DNA of 64,000 nt, taken from contig NZ_JAAOZF010000001.1 of NCBI RefSeq assembly GCF_011759705.1, forward strand, positions 2,004,146 to 2,068,145, read 5' to 3'. Shown here piece by piece: positions 8,112-16,879 of this stretch; within the stretch, counting starts at the first letter, position 1, and each line of letters begins with the position of its first letter. Source of the DNA: Microbacterium ulmi. Its GTDB lineage: Bacteria; Actinomycetota; Actinomycetes; Actinomycetales; Microbacteriaceae. Under the pieces are notes generated by a model, which was not told the DNA's origin, did no database searches, and saw only the letters and a list, made by a program, of their open reading frames with translations. The translations under genes were made by a program, and so were the position numbers.

Positions 8112-9587
8112 ATGAGCCAGACCCAAGCCGCGCCGCGCGAAGAAGCGCCGGCGCGCGGACTCACGGGGTCGCTCGGCGCGACCGCCATCGTCTTCATGGT
8201 GGTCGCGGCGGCGTCGCCGCTGACCGTCGTCGGCGGCGCCACGCCGCTCGGCATCCTCATCGGCAACGGCGTCGGCTTCCCGTCGCTGTACGCCGTCGCA
8301 GCGGTCGTCCTGCTGCTGTTCGCCGTCGGCCTCGCGACGATGGCCCGCCACGTCCCGCGCCCCGGCGCGTTCTTCACGTACGTCGGGTACGGGTTCGGAC
8401 GCGGCGCGGGCCTGGCCGCCGCGTGGATCGCGATGCTCACCTACACGGTCGTGCAGCTCGCCGTGTACGGCTACCTCGGCTACATCCTGAGCGTCACGGT
8501 CGCCGGCGTCGGCGGGCCGTCGCTCGCGTGGTGGCTCTACGCGCTCGCCGTCGTCGCGATCGTGGGTATCCTCGGCTATCGCCACATCGATCTCTCCAGC
8601 AAGGTGCTCGGCGTGCTCCTGGTGGCCGAGGTCGCGATCGTGCTCGTGCTCGTCGCCGCCGTCACGTTCTCGGGCGGCGCGGAGGGTCTGAGCGCCGCGC
8701 CGTTCCTGCCCGAGAACATCGTCAGCGGCTCGCCCGGCGTCGGCCTGACGTTCGCGATCGCGGCGTTCATCGGCTTCGAGGCGACCGCGATCTTCCGCGA
8801 CGAGGCCCGCGACCCCGACAGGACGATCCCGCGCGCGACCTACACGGCCGTCGTCGGCATCGGCGTCTTCTACACGCTCGCGTCGTGGGCCATGGTCATG
8901 GCGTGGGGCCCGAACGGCGTCATGGATGCCGCCTCCCAGGATCCGGGGACGCTGCTCCTGCGCACCGTCGCACGCTACCTGGGCACGGTCGGCGAGGTGA
9001 CGATCAACGTGCTGCTCATCACGTCGCTGTTCGCGTGCGTGCTGTCGTTCCACAACGTCATCACGCGGTACCAGCACTCGATGGCGAACGCGGGCGTGCT
9101 CCCGGCCCGCCTCGCGACGGTGCACGCGGCACACCGCTCGCCGCACGCGGCGTCGATCGTGCAGACGGTCACGGCCGCCGTGCTCCTGGCGGCCTTCGCG
9201 CTGCTGCAGCTGGACCCCGTGCTGCAGGTGTTCACATGGTTCTCGGGCGTCGCGACTCTCTCGGTCGTGCTGCTCATGGCGGTCGCATCGGGCGCCGTCA
9301 TCGCGTACTTCCTGCGCACCCGGAAGGACCGCCGCCTCTGGCACACGCTCGTCGCGCCGGCTCTGGGCCTTCTCGGGCTCGTCGGAATCGGCATCCTCAT
9401 CGTCGCGTACTATCCGATGCTCGTTGGCGACGTGGATGCCGAGGGCAACCCCGTCTTCGGCACCGTCAGCTGGATCCTGATCGCGCTCATCGTCGCGTTC
9501 CCGGTGGGGGGCGCCGTGCAGGCCGCGTGGATCAGGGCGCGCCGCCCTGCGGCGTACGCCAAGCTCACCGACGCGATCGCCTCGTGA
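8112..9587 (+). CDS. APC superfamily amino acid/amine permease
   Basis: A 491-residue inner-membrane transporter with about 12 hydrophobic segments. The first two carry the APC signature (LGATAIVFMVVAAASPLTVVGG, then the GVGFPSLYA region), and FAIAAFIGFEATAIFRDEARDP is the conserved TM6 region. These proteins import amino acids or amines with protons. AAAGGGG precedes the ATG. It follows the aldehyde dehydrogenase by 78 bp, so it is probably in the same transcript and may bring in the amine used by the downstream oxidase. Confidence 0.87.
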   Translation: MSQTQAAPREEAPARGLTGSLGATAIVFMVVAAASPLTVVGGATPLGILIGNGVGFPSLYAVAAVVLLLFAVGLATMARHVPRPGAFFTYVGYGFGRGAGLAAAWIAMLTYTVVQLAVYGYLGYILSVTVAGVGGPSLAWWLYALAVVAIVGILGYRHIDLSSKVLGVLLVAEVAIVLVLVAAVTFSGGAEGLSAAPFLPENIVSGSPGVGLTFAIAAFIGFEATAIFRDEARDPDRTIPRATYTAVVGIGVFYTLASWAMVMAWGPNGVMDAASQDPGTLLLRTVARYLGTVGEVTINVLLITSLFACVLSFHNVITRYQHSMANAGVLPARLATVHAAHRSPHAASIVQTVTAAVLLAAFALLQLDPVLQVFTWFSGVATLSVVLLMAVASGAVIAYFLRTRKDRRLWHTLVAPALGLLGLVGIGILIVAYYPMLVGDVDAEGNPVFGTVSWILIALIVAFPVGGAVQAAWIRARRPAAYAKLTDAIAS

Positions 9588-9611
9588 CCGATGCCGCAGG
9601 CGATGCCGGCA

Positions 9612-10205
9612 TCATGCGGGGCCGAGGCGCCCGAGGAAGAGCTCGAGCTCGGCGAGCTGACGCTCGGCGTCCGTCTCGTCGGGAGTGAGGCACGCGAGGG
9701 CCTGAAGGCCCATGAGCAGCGAGAGGAGGGCGTCGGCGGTCGCCGTGACGTCGAGCCCGTCATCGACGTCGCCGTCGCCCTTCGCCTCGTCGAGTCGCTG
9801 CGAGATCTCCGCCCGCCAGATGGCCATCAGGTCGGCGAAGAGCTCGGCGGTCTCAGGCGACGTGAGGGCGGACGCCCAGAACGTCAGCACGATCCGCGCC
9901 TCCATCCTCCGCAGCTCGTCGAGGGGCATGATCTCGTGACACAGTGTGCGCAGCCCGGACAGGCCGTGCCGAACGGGCGCGACCGCGTCCGCGCGGCGGT
10001 TGGTCTCGTCGAACGCGTAGGTGAGCGCCGCGCGCAGGACGGCCGCCTTGTTCGGGAAGTAGTAGAGCAGCACGCCGTTGGCGCGGCCCGTCACCTCTGC
10101 GATCCGCCGCGTCGTGGCAGCGCCGATCCCCTCCTCGGCGATGATGCGCCATGTGGCGCGGATGATCTCGTCACGACGGCGATCGTGGTCCACCACCTTC
10201 GGCAT
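9612..10205 (-). CDS. TetR/AcrR family regulator, BetI-like
   Basis: A 197-residue TetR protein. The DNA-binding region is DHDRRRDEIIRATWRIIAEE with ATTRRIAEVTGRANGVLLYYFPNKAAVL (about residues 7-55); the C-terminal domain resembles the BetI/TetR_C_6 type. The start ATG (complement 10203-10205) follows GGAGGGGG. It is convergent with the permease (24-bp gap) and divergent from the amidohydrolase-amine oxidase pair, so it probably controls that promoter through the site at 10331-10355. Ligand unknown; an amine or its aldehyde is a reasonable guess. Confidence 0.85.
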   Translation of the reverse strand: MPKVVDHDRRRDEIIRATWRIIAEEGIGAATTRRIAEVTGRANGVLLYYFPNKAAVLRAALTYAFDETNRRADAVAPVRHGLSGLRTLCHEIMPLDELRRMEARIVLTFWASALTSPETAELFADLMAIWRAEISQRLDEAKGDGDVDDGLDVTATADALLSLLMGLQALACLTPDETDAERQLAELELFLGRLGPA

Positions 10206-10330
10206 CGGACCCCCTCCGCCCGCTCGGGCGAGCGTGGCGTTTCGACTGTAACCGGCGGCGCGCTCGCGGCGGCGACGCGTCCGAGCCGAGCCCGCCCCGC
10301 TGTGACATGCGCGTAACGCGATCGTCACAC

Positions 10331-10355
10331 GTAGTTGTACAAGCGTACGAAATAC
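10331..10355. promoter_or_regulatory. candidate operator between TetR gene and amidohydrolase
   Basis: The stretch has GTAGTTGTAC and GTACGAAATAC as imperfect inverted halves around AAGC, in unusually A/T-rich DNA for this window. It sits about 60 bp before the amidohydrolase start in the divergent gap, where the TetR protein should bind. One half has a one-base insertion relative to the other. Confidence 0.4.
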
Positions 10356-10415
10356 TCATCTCACGAACGGGCCGGGCGATCGGCCCGACATCCCTGACAC
10401 CTCGGAGGAATCGCA

Positions 10416-12140
10416 ATGACATCATCCGGTCCTGATCTCATCGTCACGGGCGGTCGCGTCTACACGGCGACGGCCGAGAGGCCGTGGGCCGAGGCGTTCG
10501 CCGTCAGCGGCGGACGCATCCTCGCGGTCGGCGACGCCGACGACATCCTGCCGCTCGCGGGCGCCGGCACCGAGATCCTCGACGTCAACGGTCTTCTCGT
10601 CATGCCGGGCCTCACCGACGTGCACATCCACCTCGGGCTCGGCGGCAGCCAGGCGGCCTGGGAGCTTCCCATCCTCCCGACCGACGAGGCCGAGGAGATC
10701 TACGAGAAGGTCTCCGACTGGGCGCAGCGCCTGGGACCGGACGAATGGATCGTCGGCGGGATCGTCGGCAGCACGACGATGGACGCGATCATGACGACCG
10801 ACGCGCTCGCCCGCCTCGACGAGGCGAGCGGGGGTCGCCCGCTCATGCTCCGCGACGACTCGATGCACAACCGCTGGGTGAACTCCCGCGCCCTCGAGCT
10901 GATGGGCGTGACCGGCGACACCCCCGACCCCAGCGGGGGAACCTTCGTGCGCGACGCGCGGGGCAAGCTCACGGGAGTCCTCCACGAGATCACCTCGGCG
11001 CGTGCCGAGGCGGCCGTCGCGGCGTCCCTCACGGATCCCCGTGCCCGGCACCGCGTGTCCTACAAGAAGGCCGTCGAGATCATCAACTCGTACGGCATCA
11101 CGGCGGTTCAGGATGCCGCCACGATGAAGCACGGATGGCTCGCCCTGTCCGATCTGGACGCGGCGGGCGAGCTCTCGTCGTGGGTCGTCGGCTCCATGCC
11201 CAACCGGCCCTTCCTCGAGGAGGGGGAGTACGGCGAGGAGCTGTACCCCAGCGGCCTCGCCGCGCGCACCACCCACGTGCGCCCCGACTTCATCAAGTTC
11301 GTGCTCGACGGAGTGCCCATGACCCGCACCTCCGCGATGCTTCACCCGTACGTCTGCCATCAGGGCGAAGACCCGCAGTTCCACGGGGACGCCTACTGGA
11401 CGAAAGAGGAGCTGCTCGCCGGGATCGAGTACTGCTACGACCACGGATTCGGCGGCAAGCTCCACGCGACGGGGGACGCCTCCGTCCGGATGGTGCTGGA
11501 TGCCGTCGAAGACGTGCGCCGGCGCCGTGGACCCGGCCCGATCTTCCAGATCGCGCACGTCGAGTTCATCGACGACAGCGACATCCCGCGGTTCGCAGAG
11601 CTGGAGGTCGTCCCCGACGCGTCGCCCTACATCTGGTATCCGGGCGTCATCCAGGAGAGCATCCAGAACCAGATCCCGGCCGAGACGGTCATGTCCAGCT
11701 GGCCGACGAAGAGCCTGCTCGACTCGGGCGCGCTCCTGTCGGCCGGATCGGACTGGCCGTGCGTCCTCCCGACGCCCGACCCCTGGCTGGCGATCGAGAC
11801 GCTCGTGACGAGGGCCAACGTCGATCCCGCGGTGCCGGGCGAGCTCAACCCCTCGCAGCGGCTCGGCGTCGAGGAGGCCGTCGTCGCGTTCACGCGAAAC
11901 CCCGCGAAGGCCATGGGTCTCGCGGAGGAGACCGGCACGATCGCGCCCGGCCTGTCTGCCGAGTTCATCGTGCTCGATCGCGACATCTTCGCGATCGACC
12001 CTCGCAGCATCCACAGCACGCGCGTGCTCGCGACCTACTTCGAGGGCGTCCGCGTCTTCGAGGCGGCCGAGTCGTCCGAAGACGACGTGCGCGTGCCTTC
12101 GCCGGCGGCTCTCGCCGGACTTCAGAAGGAGACAGCATGA
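10416..12140 (+). CDS. amidohydrolase, YtcJ-like (Amidohydro_3)
   Basis: A 574-residue metal-dependent amidohydrolase. The early beta strand and metal site PGLTDVHIHLGLG (HxH) lies near residues 65-75; KLHATGDASVRM, IAHVEFIDDSD and LLSAGSDWPCVLPTP supply later metal ligands and the Asp. YtcJ-like members hydrolyse C-N bonds, but substrates are mostly unknown. GGAGG precedes the ATG, and the stop overlaps the amine oxidase start by ATGA, so the two proteins are made together. That coupling suggests the enzyme releases an amine from an N-acyl or related precursor; this is inference. Confidence 0.87.
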   Translation: MTSSGPDLIVTGGRVYTATAERPWAEAFAVSGGRILAVGDADDILPLAGAGTEILDVNGLLVMPGLTDVHIHLGLGGSQAAWELPILPTDEAEEIYEKVSDWAQRLGPDEWIVGGIVGSTTMDAIMTTDALARLDEASGGRPLMLRDDSMHNRWVNSRALELMGVTGDTPDPSGGTFVRDARGKLTGVLHEITSARAEAAVAASLTDPRARHRVSYKKAVEIINSYGITAVQDAATMKHGWLALSDLDAAGELSSWVVGSMPNRPFLEEGEYGEELYPSGLAARTTHVRPDFIKFVLDGVPMTRTSAMLHPYVCHQGEDPQFHGDAYWTKEELLAGIEYCYDHGFGGKLHATGDASVRMVLDAVEDVRRRRGPGPIFQIAHVEFIDDSDIPRFAELEVVPDASPYIWYPGVIQESIQNQIPAETVMSSWPTKSLLDSGALLSAGSDWPCVLPTPDPWLAIETLVTRANVDPAVPGELNPSQRLGVEEAVVAFTRNPAKAMGLAEETGTIAPGLSAEFIVLDRDIFAIDPRSIHSTRVLATYFEGVRVFEAAESSEDDVRVPSPAALAGLQKETA

Positions 12141-14128
12141 CCACCCCCGTCACCATCGCCCCCGCACCGCACGCGCACGCCGTGCCGGAGCATCCCCTCG
12201 CCTCGCTCACGGCCGCTGAGATCGACGCGATCCGCGGCATCGTGAACGCTCGTCCCGAAGCCGCCGAGACGATCCGCTACGTCTACGTCGGACTCGAGGA
12301 GCCCGCCAAGGGAGAGATCCTCGCGTGGCAGGACGGCGGCGCGCTGCCGGCGCGCCGTGCGCGCGTGCAGCTGCTCGACATGGCGAGCGGGGCCTCGACC
12401 GACCTCATCGTCGACCTCGACGGCGGTGTCATCGAGAGCGAGACGGCGATCGACACGTCGATCGCGCAGCTGCCGATCCTGGATGCCGAGTTCGAGGCCG
12501 TCGCCGAGATCGCGAACGCCGACGAGGGCTGGGTCGCCGCGCTCGCCGCGCGCGGGCTCACGGTCGACGACGTCGTGCTCGTGCCCCTGTCGGCGGGCGA
12601 CTACGGGCATCCCGACGAGAAGGGGCGCCGGATCCTGCGCACCTTCGCGTTCCGACAGGACCACCCGAAAGACCACCCCTGGGCGCATCCCGTCGACGGC
12701 CTCACGGCCTACATCGACCTGACGGCTCGCACCGTGCTGCGGATCGTCGAGACCCCGGGATTCACGGTGCCGGAGACGAGCGGCAACTTCGACGACCCGC
12801 AGCTGCAGGGTCCTCCGCTGGAGGGGCTGAAGCCGATCGTGATCTCGCAGCCGGAGGGGTCGAGCTTCACGGTCGATGGGGAGCGGGTGCGGTGGGGGAA
12901 GTGGGATCTGCGGGCAGGGTTCGACACGCGTGAGGGTCTGATCCTGCGGCAGCTGTCGTTCGACGGGCGGCCGGTGATGTACCGGGGGTCGATCAGCGAG
13001 ATGGTGGTGCCCTACGCCGACCCGTCGCCGAACCGGTTCTGGCAGAACTACTTCGACACCGGCGAGTACCTGTTCGGCCGGTACACGAACGAGCTGGAGC
13101 TGGGCTGCGACTGCGTCGGCGACATCACCTACCTCGACGCGACCCTCGCCGACGAGCTGGGGATGCCGCGCACGGTGCGCAACGGGATCTGCATGCACGA
13201 GGAGGACTTCGGGTCGCTGTGGAAGCACACCGACCTGTTCACCGGGTCCGCCGAGGTGCGCCGTCAGCGGCGCCTCGTGATCTCGTTCTTCACGACCGTC
13301 GGAAACTACGACTACGGCTTCTTCTGGTACCTGTACCTGGACGGCACGATCGAGTGCGAGGCCAAGCTCACCGGTGTGCTGTTCACCTCCGCCTACCCGG
13401 GCGCGCAGGACGACGGCACCCCGTACCCGTACGCGTCCGAGGTCGCCCCCGGGCTGGGCGCCCCGTACCACCAGCACCTGTTCTCCGCCCGCCTGGACAT
13501 GACGGTCGACGGCGTCGCGAACGTCGTCAACGAGATCGACGCCGTCCGGCTGCCGATCTCCGAAGCCAACCCGTACGGCAACGCGTTCACCGCACAGGTC
13601 ACCCCGATCGTCTCCGAGCTCGAGTCCGGCCGCGTCGCCGACGGCGCCCGCAACCGGGTGTGGCAGATCGCGTCGACGGAGAGGACCACCGAGCGCGGCC
13701 AGCCCACCTCCTACGTGCTGTACCCGACCGAGACGCCGGTGCTCCTGGCAGCCGACGAGTCGTCGATCGCCTCCCGCGCCGCGTTCGCGACGAAGAACCT
13801 GTTCGTCACGAAATACGATCCCGCCGAACGCTACGCCGCCGGCGACCTCGTCAACCAGCACCCCGGCGGCGCCGGCATCCCCGAGTTCATCGCAGGCGAC
13901 GAACCCCTCGTCGGCGAGGATCTCGTGCTCTGGCACACCTTCGGCCTGACCCACTTCCCCCGCAACGAGGACTGGCCCGTCATGCCCATGGACTACGCCA
14001 GATTCACCCTCAAGCCTTACAACTTCTTCGAACGCAACCCCACCCTCGACATCCCCGCACCCGCCACGAGCCACTGCGCATCGTCCGCGACCGCCGCGCA
14101 CGGGGCGGAGCACGGCTGCCACTGCTGA
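12137..14128 (+). CDS. primary amine oxidase (copper, topaquinone)
   Basis: A 663-residue copper amine oxidase, close to the length of Arthrobacter phenylethylamine and histamine oxidases. Expected active-site residues are present: catalytic base Asp307 in YFDTGEY, topaquinone precursor Tyr391 in VGNYDYGF, and copper ligands His445 and His447 (YHQHLF) and His606 (LTHFPRNEDWP). It converts a primary amine, water and O2 to aldehyde, ammonia and H2O2. The extreme C-terminus carries an odd Cys/His tail (three Cys, four His in the last 19 residues). From about 12,840 codons shift towards GGG/CGG/GTG, and near the end towards GAA, unlike the first third. Translationally coupled to the amidohydrolase. 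Confidence 0.95.
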   Translation: MTTPVTIAPAPHAHAVPEHPLASLTAAEIDAIRGIVNARPEAAETIRYVYVGLEEPAKGEILAWQDGGALPARRARVQLLDMASGASTDLIVDLDGGVIESETAIDTSIAQLPILDAEFEAVAEIANADEGWVAALAARGLTVDDVVLVPLSAGDYGHPDEKGRRILRTFAFRQDHPKDHPWAHPVDGLTAYIDLTARTVLRIVETPGFTVPETSGNFDDPQLQGPPLEGLKPIVISQPEGSSFTVDGERVRWGKWDLRAGFDTREGLILRQLSFDGRPVMYRGSISEMVVPYADPSPNRFWQNYFDTGEYLFGRYTNELELGCDCVGDITYLDATLADELGMPRTVRNGICMHEEDFGSLWKHTDLFTGSAEVRRQRRLVISFFTTVGNYDYGFFWYLYLDGTIECEAKLTGVLFTSAYPGAQDDGTPYPYASEVAPGLGAPYHQHLFSARLDMTVDGVANVVNEIDAVRLPISEANPYGNAFTAQVTPIVSELESGRVADGARNRVWQIASTERTTERGQPTSYVLYPTETPVLLAADESSIASRAAFATKNLFVTKYDPAERYAAGDLVNQHPGGAGIPEFIAGDEPLVGEDLVLWHTFGLTHFPRNEDWPVMPMDYARFTLKPYNFFERNPTLDIPAPATSHCASSATAAHGAEHGCHC

Positions 14129-14165
14129 CGTGGCTCACCTCCTCCACCTCGCGGCCCTCGTGCCC

Positions 14166-14210
14166 GCCGTCGTCGGGCTCTGCTGCCTTGCAGCAGAGCC
14201 CGACGACGGC
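14166..14210 (+). terminator. perfect 21-bp hairpin after amine oxidase
   Basis: Arms 14166-14186 and 14190-14210 are exact reverse complements with a 3-base loop, 38 bp after the amine oxidase stop. There is no T-run after it, as is common in GC-rich actinobacteria. It should end the amidohydrolase-amine oxidase transcript. Confidence 0.85.
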
Positions 14211-14245
14211 GTGCGCGGGCGGCCGAGGTCGCGGCATCCGTCCTC

Positions 14246-14644
14246 ATGCTCGTCGCGATGACGGATGCCGCGGTGTCCCGATTCATGCCGACCGCGGCAT
14301 GGGTCGGACTGCTCCTCGCCGGCGGCGTCGCGATCGCGATCGCACACCGGATACGGCGCGGGCGCGGGGTGACGGAGACGGCCGTCATGACGGCCCACAC
14401 GGCCCTCGGGATGGTCGTCATGGCCGGGCTGCTCGCGGGGATGACGGCCCCGGCCGCCACGGTCGCGTCCGACGGCCACGCTCATGGCGGGGCAGGGCTG
14501 GGCCCGATCTGCGCCGTGGCCGCCGTCGCGTACGCGGCGGGCTCGGCGGCCGCGGCGCGGCGGGCGTGCGCGAGAGGGGACCGCCTGCAGTACGCGGCGA
14601 TGGGCGTCGCGACCCTCGCGATGGGAGCGGCGGCGCTGGTCTGA
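14246..14644 (+). CDS. small four-helix membrane protein, unknown function
   Basis: A 132-residue protein with four hydrophobic segments (WVGLLLAGGVAIAIA, ALGMVVMAGLLAGM, PICAVAAVAYAAGSAAA, YAAMGVATLAMGAAALV) and a His-containing loop (DGHAHGG). It recalls the DUF5134-type membrane proteins of actinobacteria, a loose resemblance only. No ribosome site is visible; ATGs at 14246 and 14258 are both possible. It lies directly behind the 14166-14210 hairpin, so it needs its own promoter, which I cannot identify. Convergent with the SDR gene. Confidence 0.5.
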   Translation: MLVAMTDAAVSRFMPTAAWVGLLLAGGVAIAIAHRIRRGRGVTETAVMTAHTALGMVVMAGLLAGMTAPAATVASDGHAHGGAGLGPICAVAAVAYAAGSAAAARRACARGDRLQYAAMGVATLAMGAAALV

Positions 14645-14668
14645 CCGTGGCGCAGCGCGCCGGAGCCG

Positions 14669-15409
14669 TCAGCCGCCCGCGGCGAGCGTCACGATCGTGT
14701 CGTTGACGGTCGCGGCATCCTGGTCCCACAGACCGACGAACGCGTCCGCGAGCGTCGCCTCGAGGCCGGCGAGCGCCGACACGCGGAAGACGACGGATGC
14801 CGCGCGCAGCGGCTCGCCGGCATCCCGCGCCGCCTTCGCGAACCCCTGCGCGACGGCGCGCGTCCACGCCTCGCTCGCCGCTTTCACGGCCGCGTAGTTC
14901 GCGCCGCCCGCGAGAGGACGCGCGACCGCCGTCGACGACACGATCGCGCAGCGCGCGGCATCCGACGCTCGCAGATCCGCGTCGAACGCGCGGCTGACGT
15001 GCCGCAGGGCCGTGAGCGAGCCCTCCAGGAAGCGGAAGTCGTCGTCGCTCTGCCCCGCCAGCCCCCCGCCGCCGCGCCAGCCGCCGACGAGGTGCAGGAT
15101 GCCGTCGATCGACCCGGCTTCCGCGTGCACGCGCTCGGCGAGCCGCGCGACCTCTCCCTCGTCGCCGAGATCGCACGCGAGCACCCGCGCCCCCGCGGGC
15201 TCGGCGTGCTCGACACGCTGCGACCCGGCGGCGTCCGGCGACGCATCCTGCACGCCCGCCGTCGCGGCGAGGGCGGCGAGCTTCGCGGGGTCGCGTCCCA
15301 CAGCGATGACGAGGGCGCCCGCCGAGACCAGGGCACGGGTCGCCGCGAGCCCGGACGCGCTCGTCGCCCCCGCGATGAGCACGGTGCGGCCACGCAGCGA
15401 TGTCGTCAT
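14669..15409 (-). CDS. SDR family oxidoreductase
   Basis: A 246-residue short-chain dehydrogenase/reductase. The cofactor loop is a variant, VLIAGATSASGLAA (about 10-23), followed by VIAVGRDP; the active site is SSTAVA with YAAVKAASEA (Ser, Tyr-x-x-x-Lys). A glycine-rich HLVGGWRGGGGLAG replaces the usual NNAG. Substrate unknown. Its ATG ends at 15409, 54 bp from the divergent MFS gene. Confidence 0.85.
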   Translation of the reverse strand: MTTSLRGRTVLIAGATSASGLAATRALVSAGALVIAVGRDPAKLAALAATAGVQDASPDAAGSQRVEHAEPAGARVLACDLGDEGEVARLAERVHAEAGSIDGILHLVGGWRGGGGLAGQSDDDFRFLEGSLTALRHVSRAFDADLRASDAARCAIVSSTAVARPLAGGANYAAVKAASEAWTRAVAQGFAKAARDAGEPLRAASVVFRVSALAGLEATLADAFVGLWDQDAATVNDTIVTLAAGG

Positions 15410-15451
15410 GCCTTCATCCTCGCAGGGGTTCCGTATGTCGGTGGGGGCGAT

Positions 15452-15457
15452 TAGCCT
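15452..15457 (+). promoter_or_regulatory. -10 box of leaderless promoter, MFS gene
   Basis: TAGCCT followed by six bases and the ATG at 15464, with no ribosome site. Confidence 0.55.
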
Positions 15458-15463
15458 CGCGAA

Positions 15464-16879
15464 ATGGCGCAAGACACCGATTCGTCGGGCTCGGAGCCGC
15501 GCGCGGTGCTCGCACCGCCCGGAGGCATGCGCATCTTCGTGCAGGTGCTCGTCAACACGGCCGCCGCCAACATCACCACGAGCTTCCTCTGGTTCGCGCT
15601 CACGTTCTGGGCCTACCTCGAGACGCGGTCGGTCCTCGCGACGGGGGTCATCGGTGGCGCGTACATGCTCCTGATCGCCCTGTTCGGGATGCTGTTCGGC
15701 ACGGTCGTCGACAGGCACCGCAAGCACCGCGTCATGGTGCTGTCGGCCGTCGTGACGCTCGTCGCGTTCCTCGTCGCCGGCGCTCTGTTCGTCGCGATCG
15801 GAGAGCCGGGCCTCATCGATCTCGGTGCGCCGTGGTTCTGGGTGTTCTCCGCGATCATCCTGCTCGGCGCCGTCGTCGAGAACCTGCGCAGCATCGCGCT
15901 GTCGACGACCGTGACGCTGCTCGTGCCGGTCGAGCGGCACGCCAACGCGAACGGGCTCGTCGGAACCGTGCAGGGCATCGCGTTCATGGTCACGAGCATC
16001 TTCAGCGGCCTCGCGATCGGCCTGCTCGGCATGGGGTGGACCCTCGTCATCGCACTCGTGCTGACGGCGGCGGCTCTCGTGCACCTCCTGTTCATCCGCA
16101 TCCCCGAGGCAGAGCCCGCGGCCGCGGGGGAGAGGATGCCTCTCATCGACCTCCACGGCAGCATCCGTGCCGTCGCCGCCGTGTCGGGGCTGTTCGCGCT
16201 CATCGTCTTCTCGACGCTCAACAACCTCATCGGCGGCGTCTACATGGCGCTCATGGATCCGTACGGTCTGACCCTGTTCCCCGTCGAGTGGTGGGGAGTC
16301 GTGCTCGGCGTCACGGCGACGGGGTTCATCATCGGCGGCGCGCTCGTGGCGAGATTCGGCCTGGGCCGCAACCCCATCCGCACGATGCTGCTGTTCGTCG
16401 CCGGGATGGGCCTGCTCGGGAGCCTCTTCACGATCCGGGAGTGGTGGTGGCTGTACGCGCTCGGCATCTGGCTCTACATGTGCATCATCCCCGTCGTCGA
16501 GGCGGCGGAGCAGACCGTCATCCAGAAGGTCGTGCCGTACGCGACGCAGGGGCGCGTCTTCGGGTTCGCGCAGGCGTTCGAGGCGGCGGCCGCGCCGATC
16601 ACGGCGTTCCTCATCGCGCCGATCGCGCAGTTCTGGATCATTCCGTACATGAGCTCCGACGCGGGGCAGCGGACGTGGGGATGGCTCCTCGGCGAGGGCG
16701 AGGCCCGCGGCATCGCGCTCGTCTTCCTCGTGTCGGGGCTCGTGATGGTGGTGTTCGCGATCCTCGCCTTCACGACGCGCTCGTACCGCATCCTGTCGAA
16801 GGAGTACGAGGTGGCAGCGCCGCCGGCAGGAGCCGAAGCGGCCGGCGTCGACGCGTCAGTCGGCTCCGCGGATGCCTGA
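15464..16879 (+). CDS. MFS transporter
   Basis: A 471-residue polytopic membrane protein with about 12 helices. The MFS loop 2-3 signature appears as FGTVVDRHRKHRVM (about residues 79-92); TM4-5 includes VPVERHANANGLVGTVQGIAF, typical of the MFS_3 (putative exporter) group. Substrate unknown. Its 3' end overlaps the convergent DUF6421-like gene by 24 bp. The ATG follows a -10 box by six bases, so translation is probably leaderless. Confidence 0.85.
   Translation: MAQDTDSSGSEPRAVLAPPGGMRIFVQVLVNTAAANITTSFLWFALTFWAYLETRSVLATGVIGGAYMLLIALFGMLFGTVVDRHRKHRVMVLSAVVTLVAFLVAGALFVAIGEPGLIDLGAPWFWVFSAIILLGAVVENLRSIALSTTVTLLVPVERHANANGLVGTVQGIAFMVTSIFSGLAIGLLGMGWTLVIALVLTAAALVHLLFIRIPEAEPAAAGERMPLIDLHGSIRAVAAVSGLFALIVFSTLNNLIGGVYMALMDPYGLTLFPVEWWGVVLGVTATGFIIGGALVARFGLGRNPIRTMLLFVAGMGLLGSLFTIREWWWLYALGIWLYMCIIPVVEAAEQTVIQKVVPYATQGRVFGFAQAFEAAAAPITAFLIAPIAQFWIIPYMSSDAGQRTWGWLLGEGEARGIALVFLVSGLVMVVFAILAFTTRSYRILSKEYEVAAPPAGAEAAGVDASVGSADA

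Noticed and set aside
14130..14263. GTG-started 44-codon frame after the amine oxidase
   Set aside because: It runs through both arms of the perfect hairpin at 14166-14210 and has no ribosome site; the hairpin explains the sequence better.
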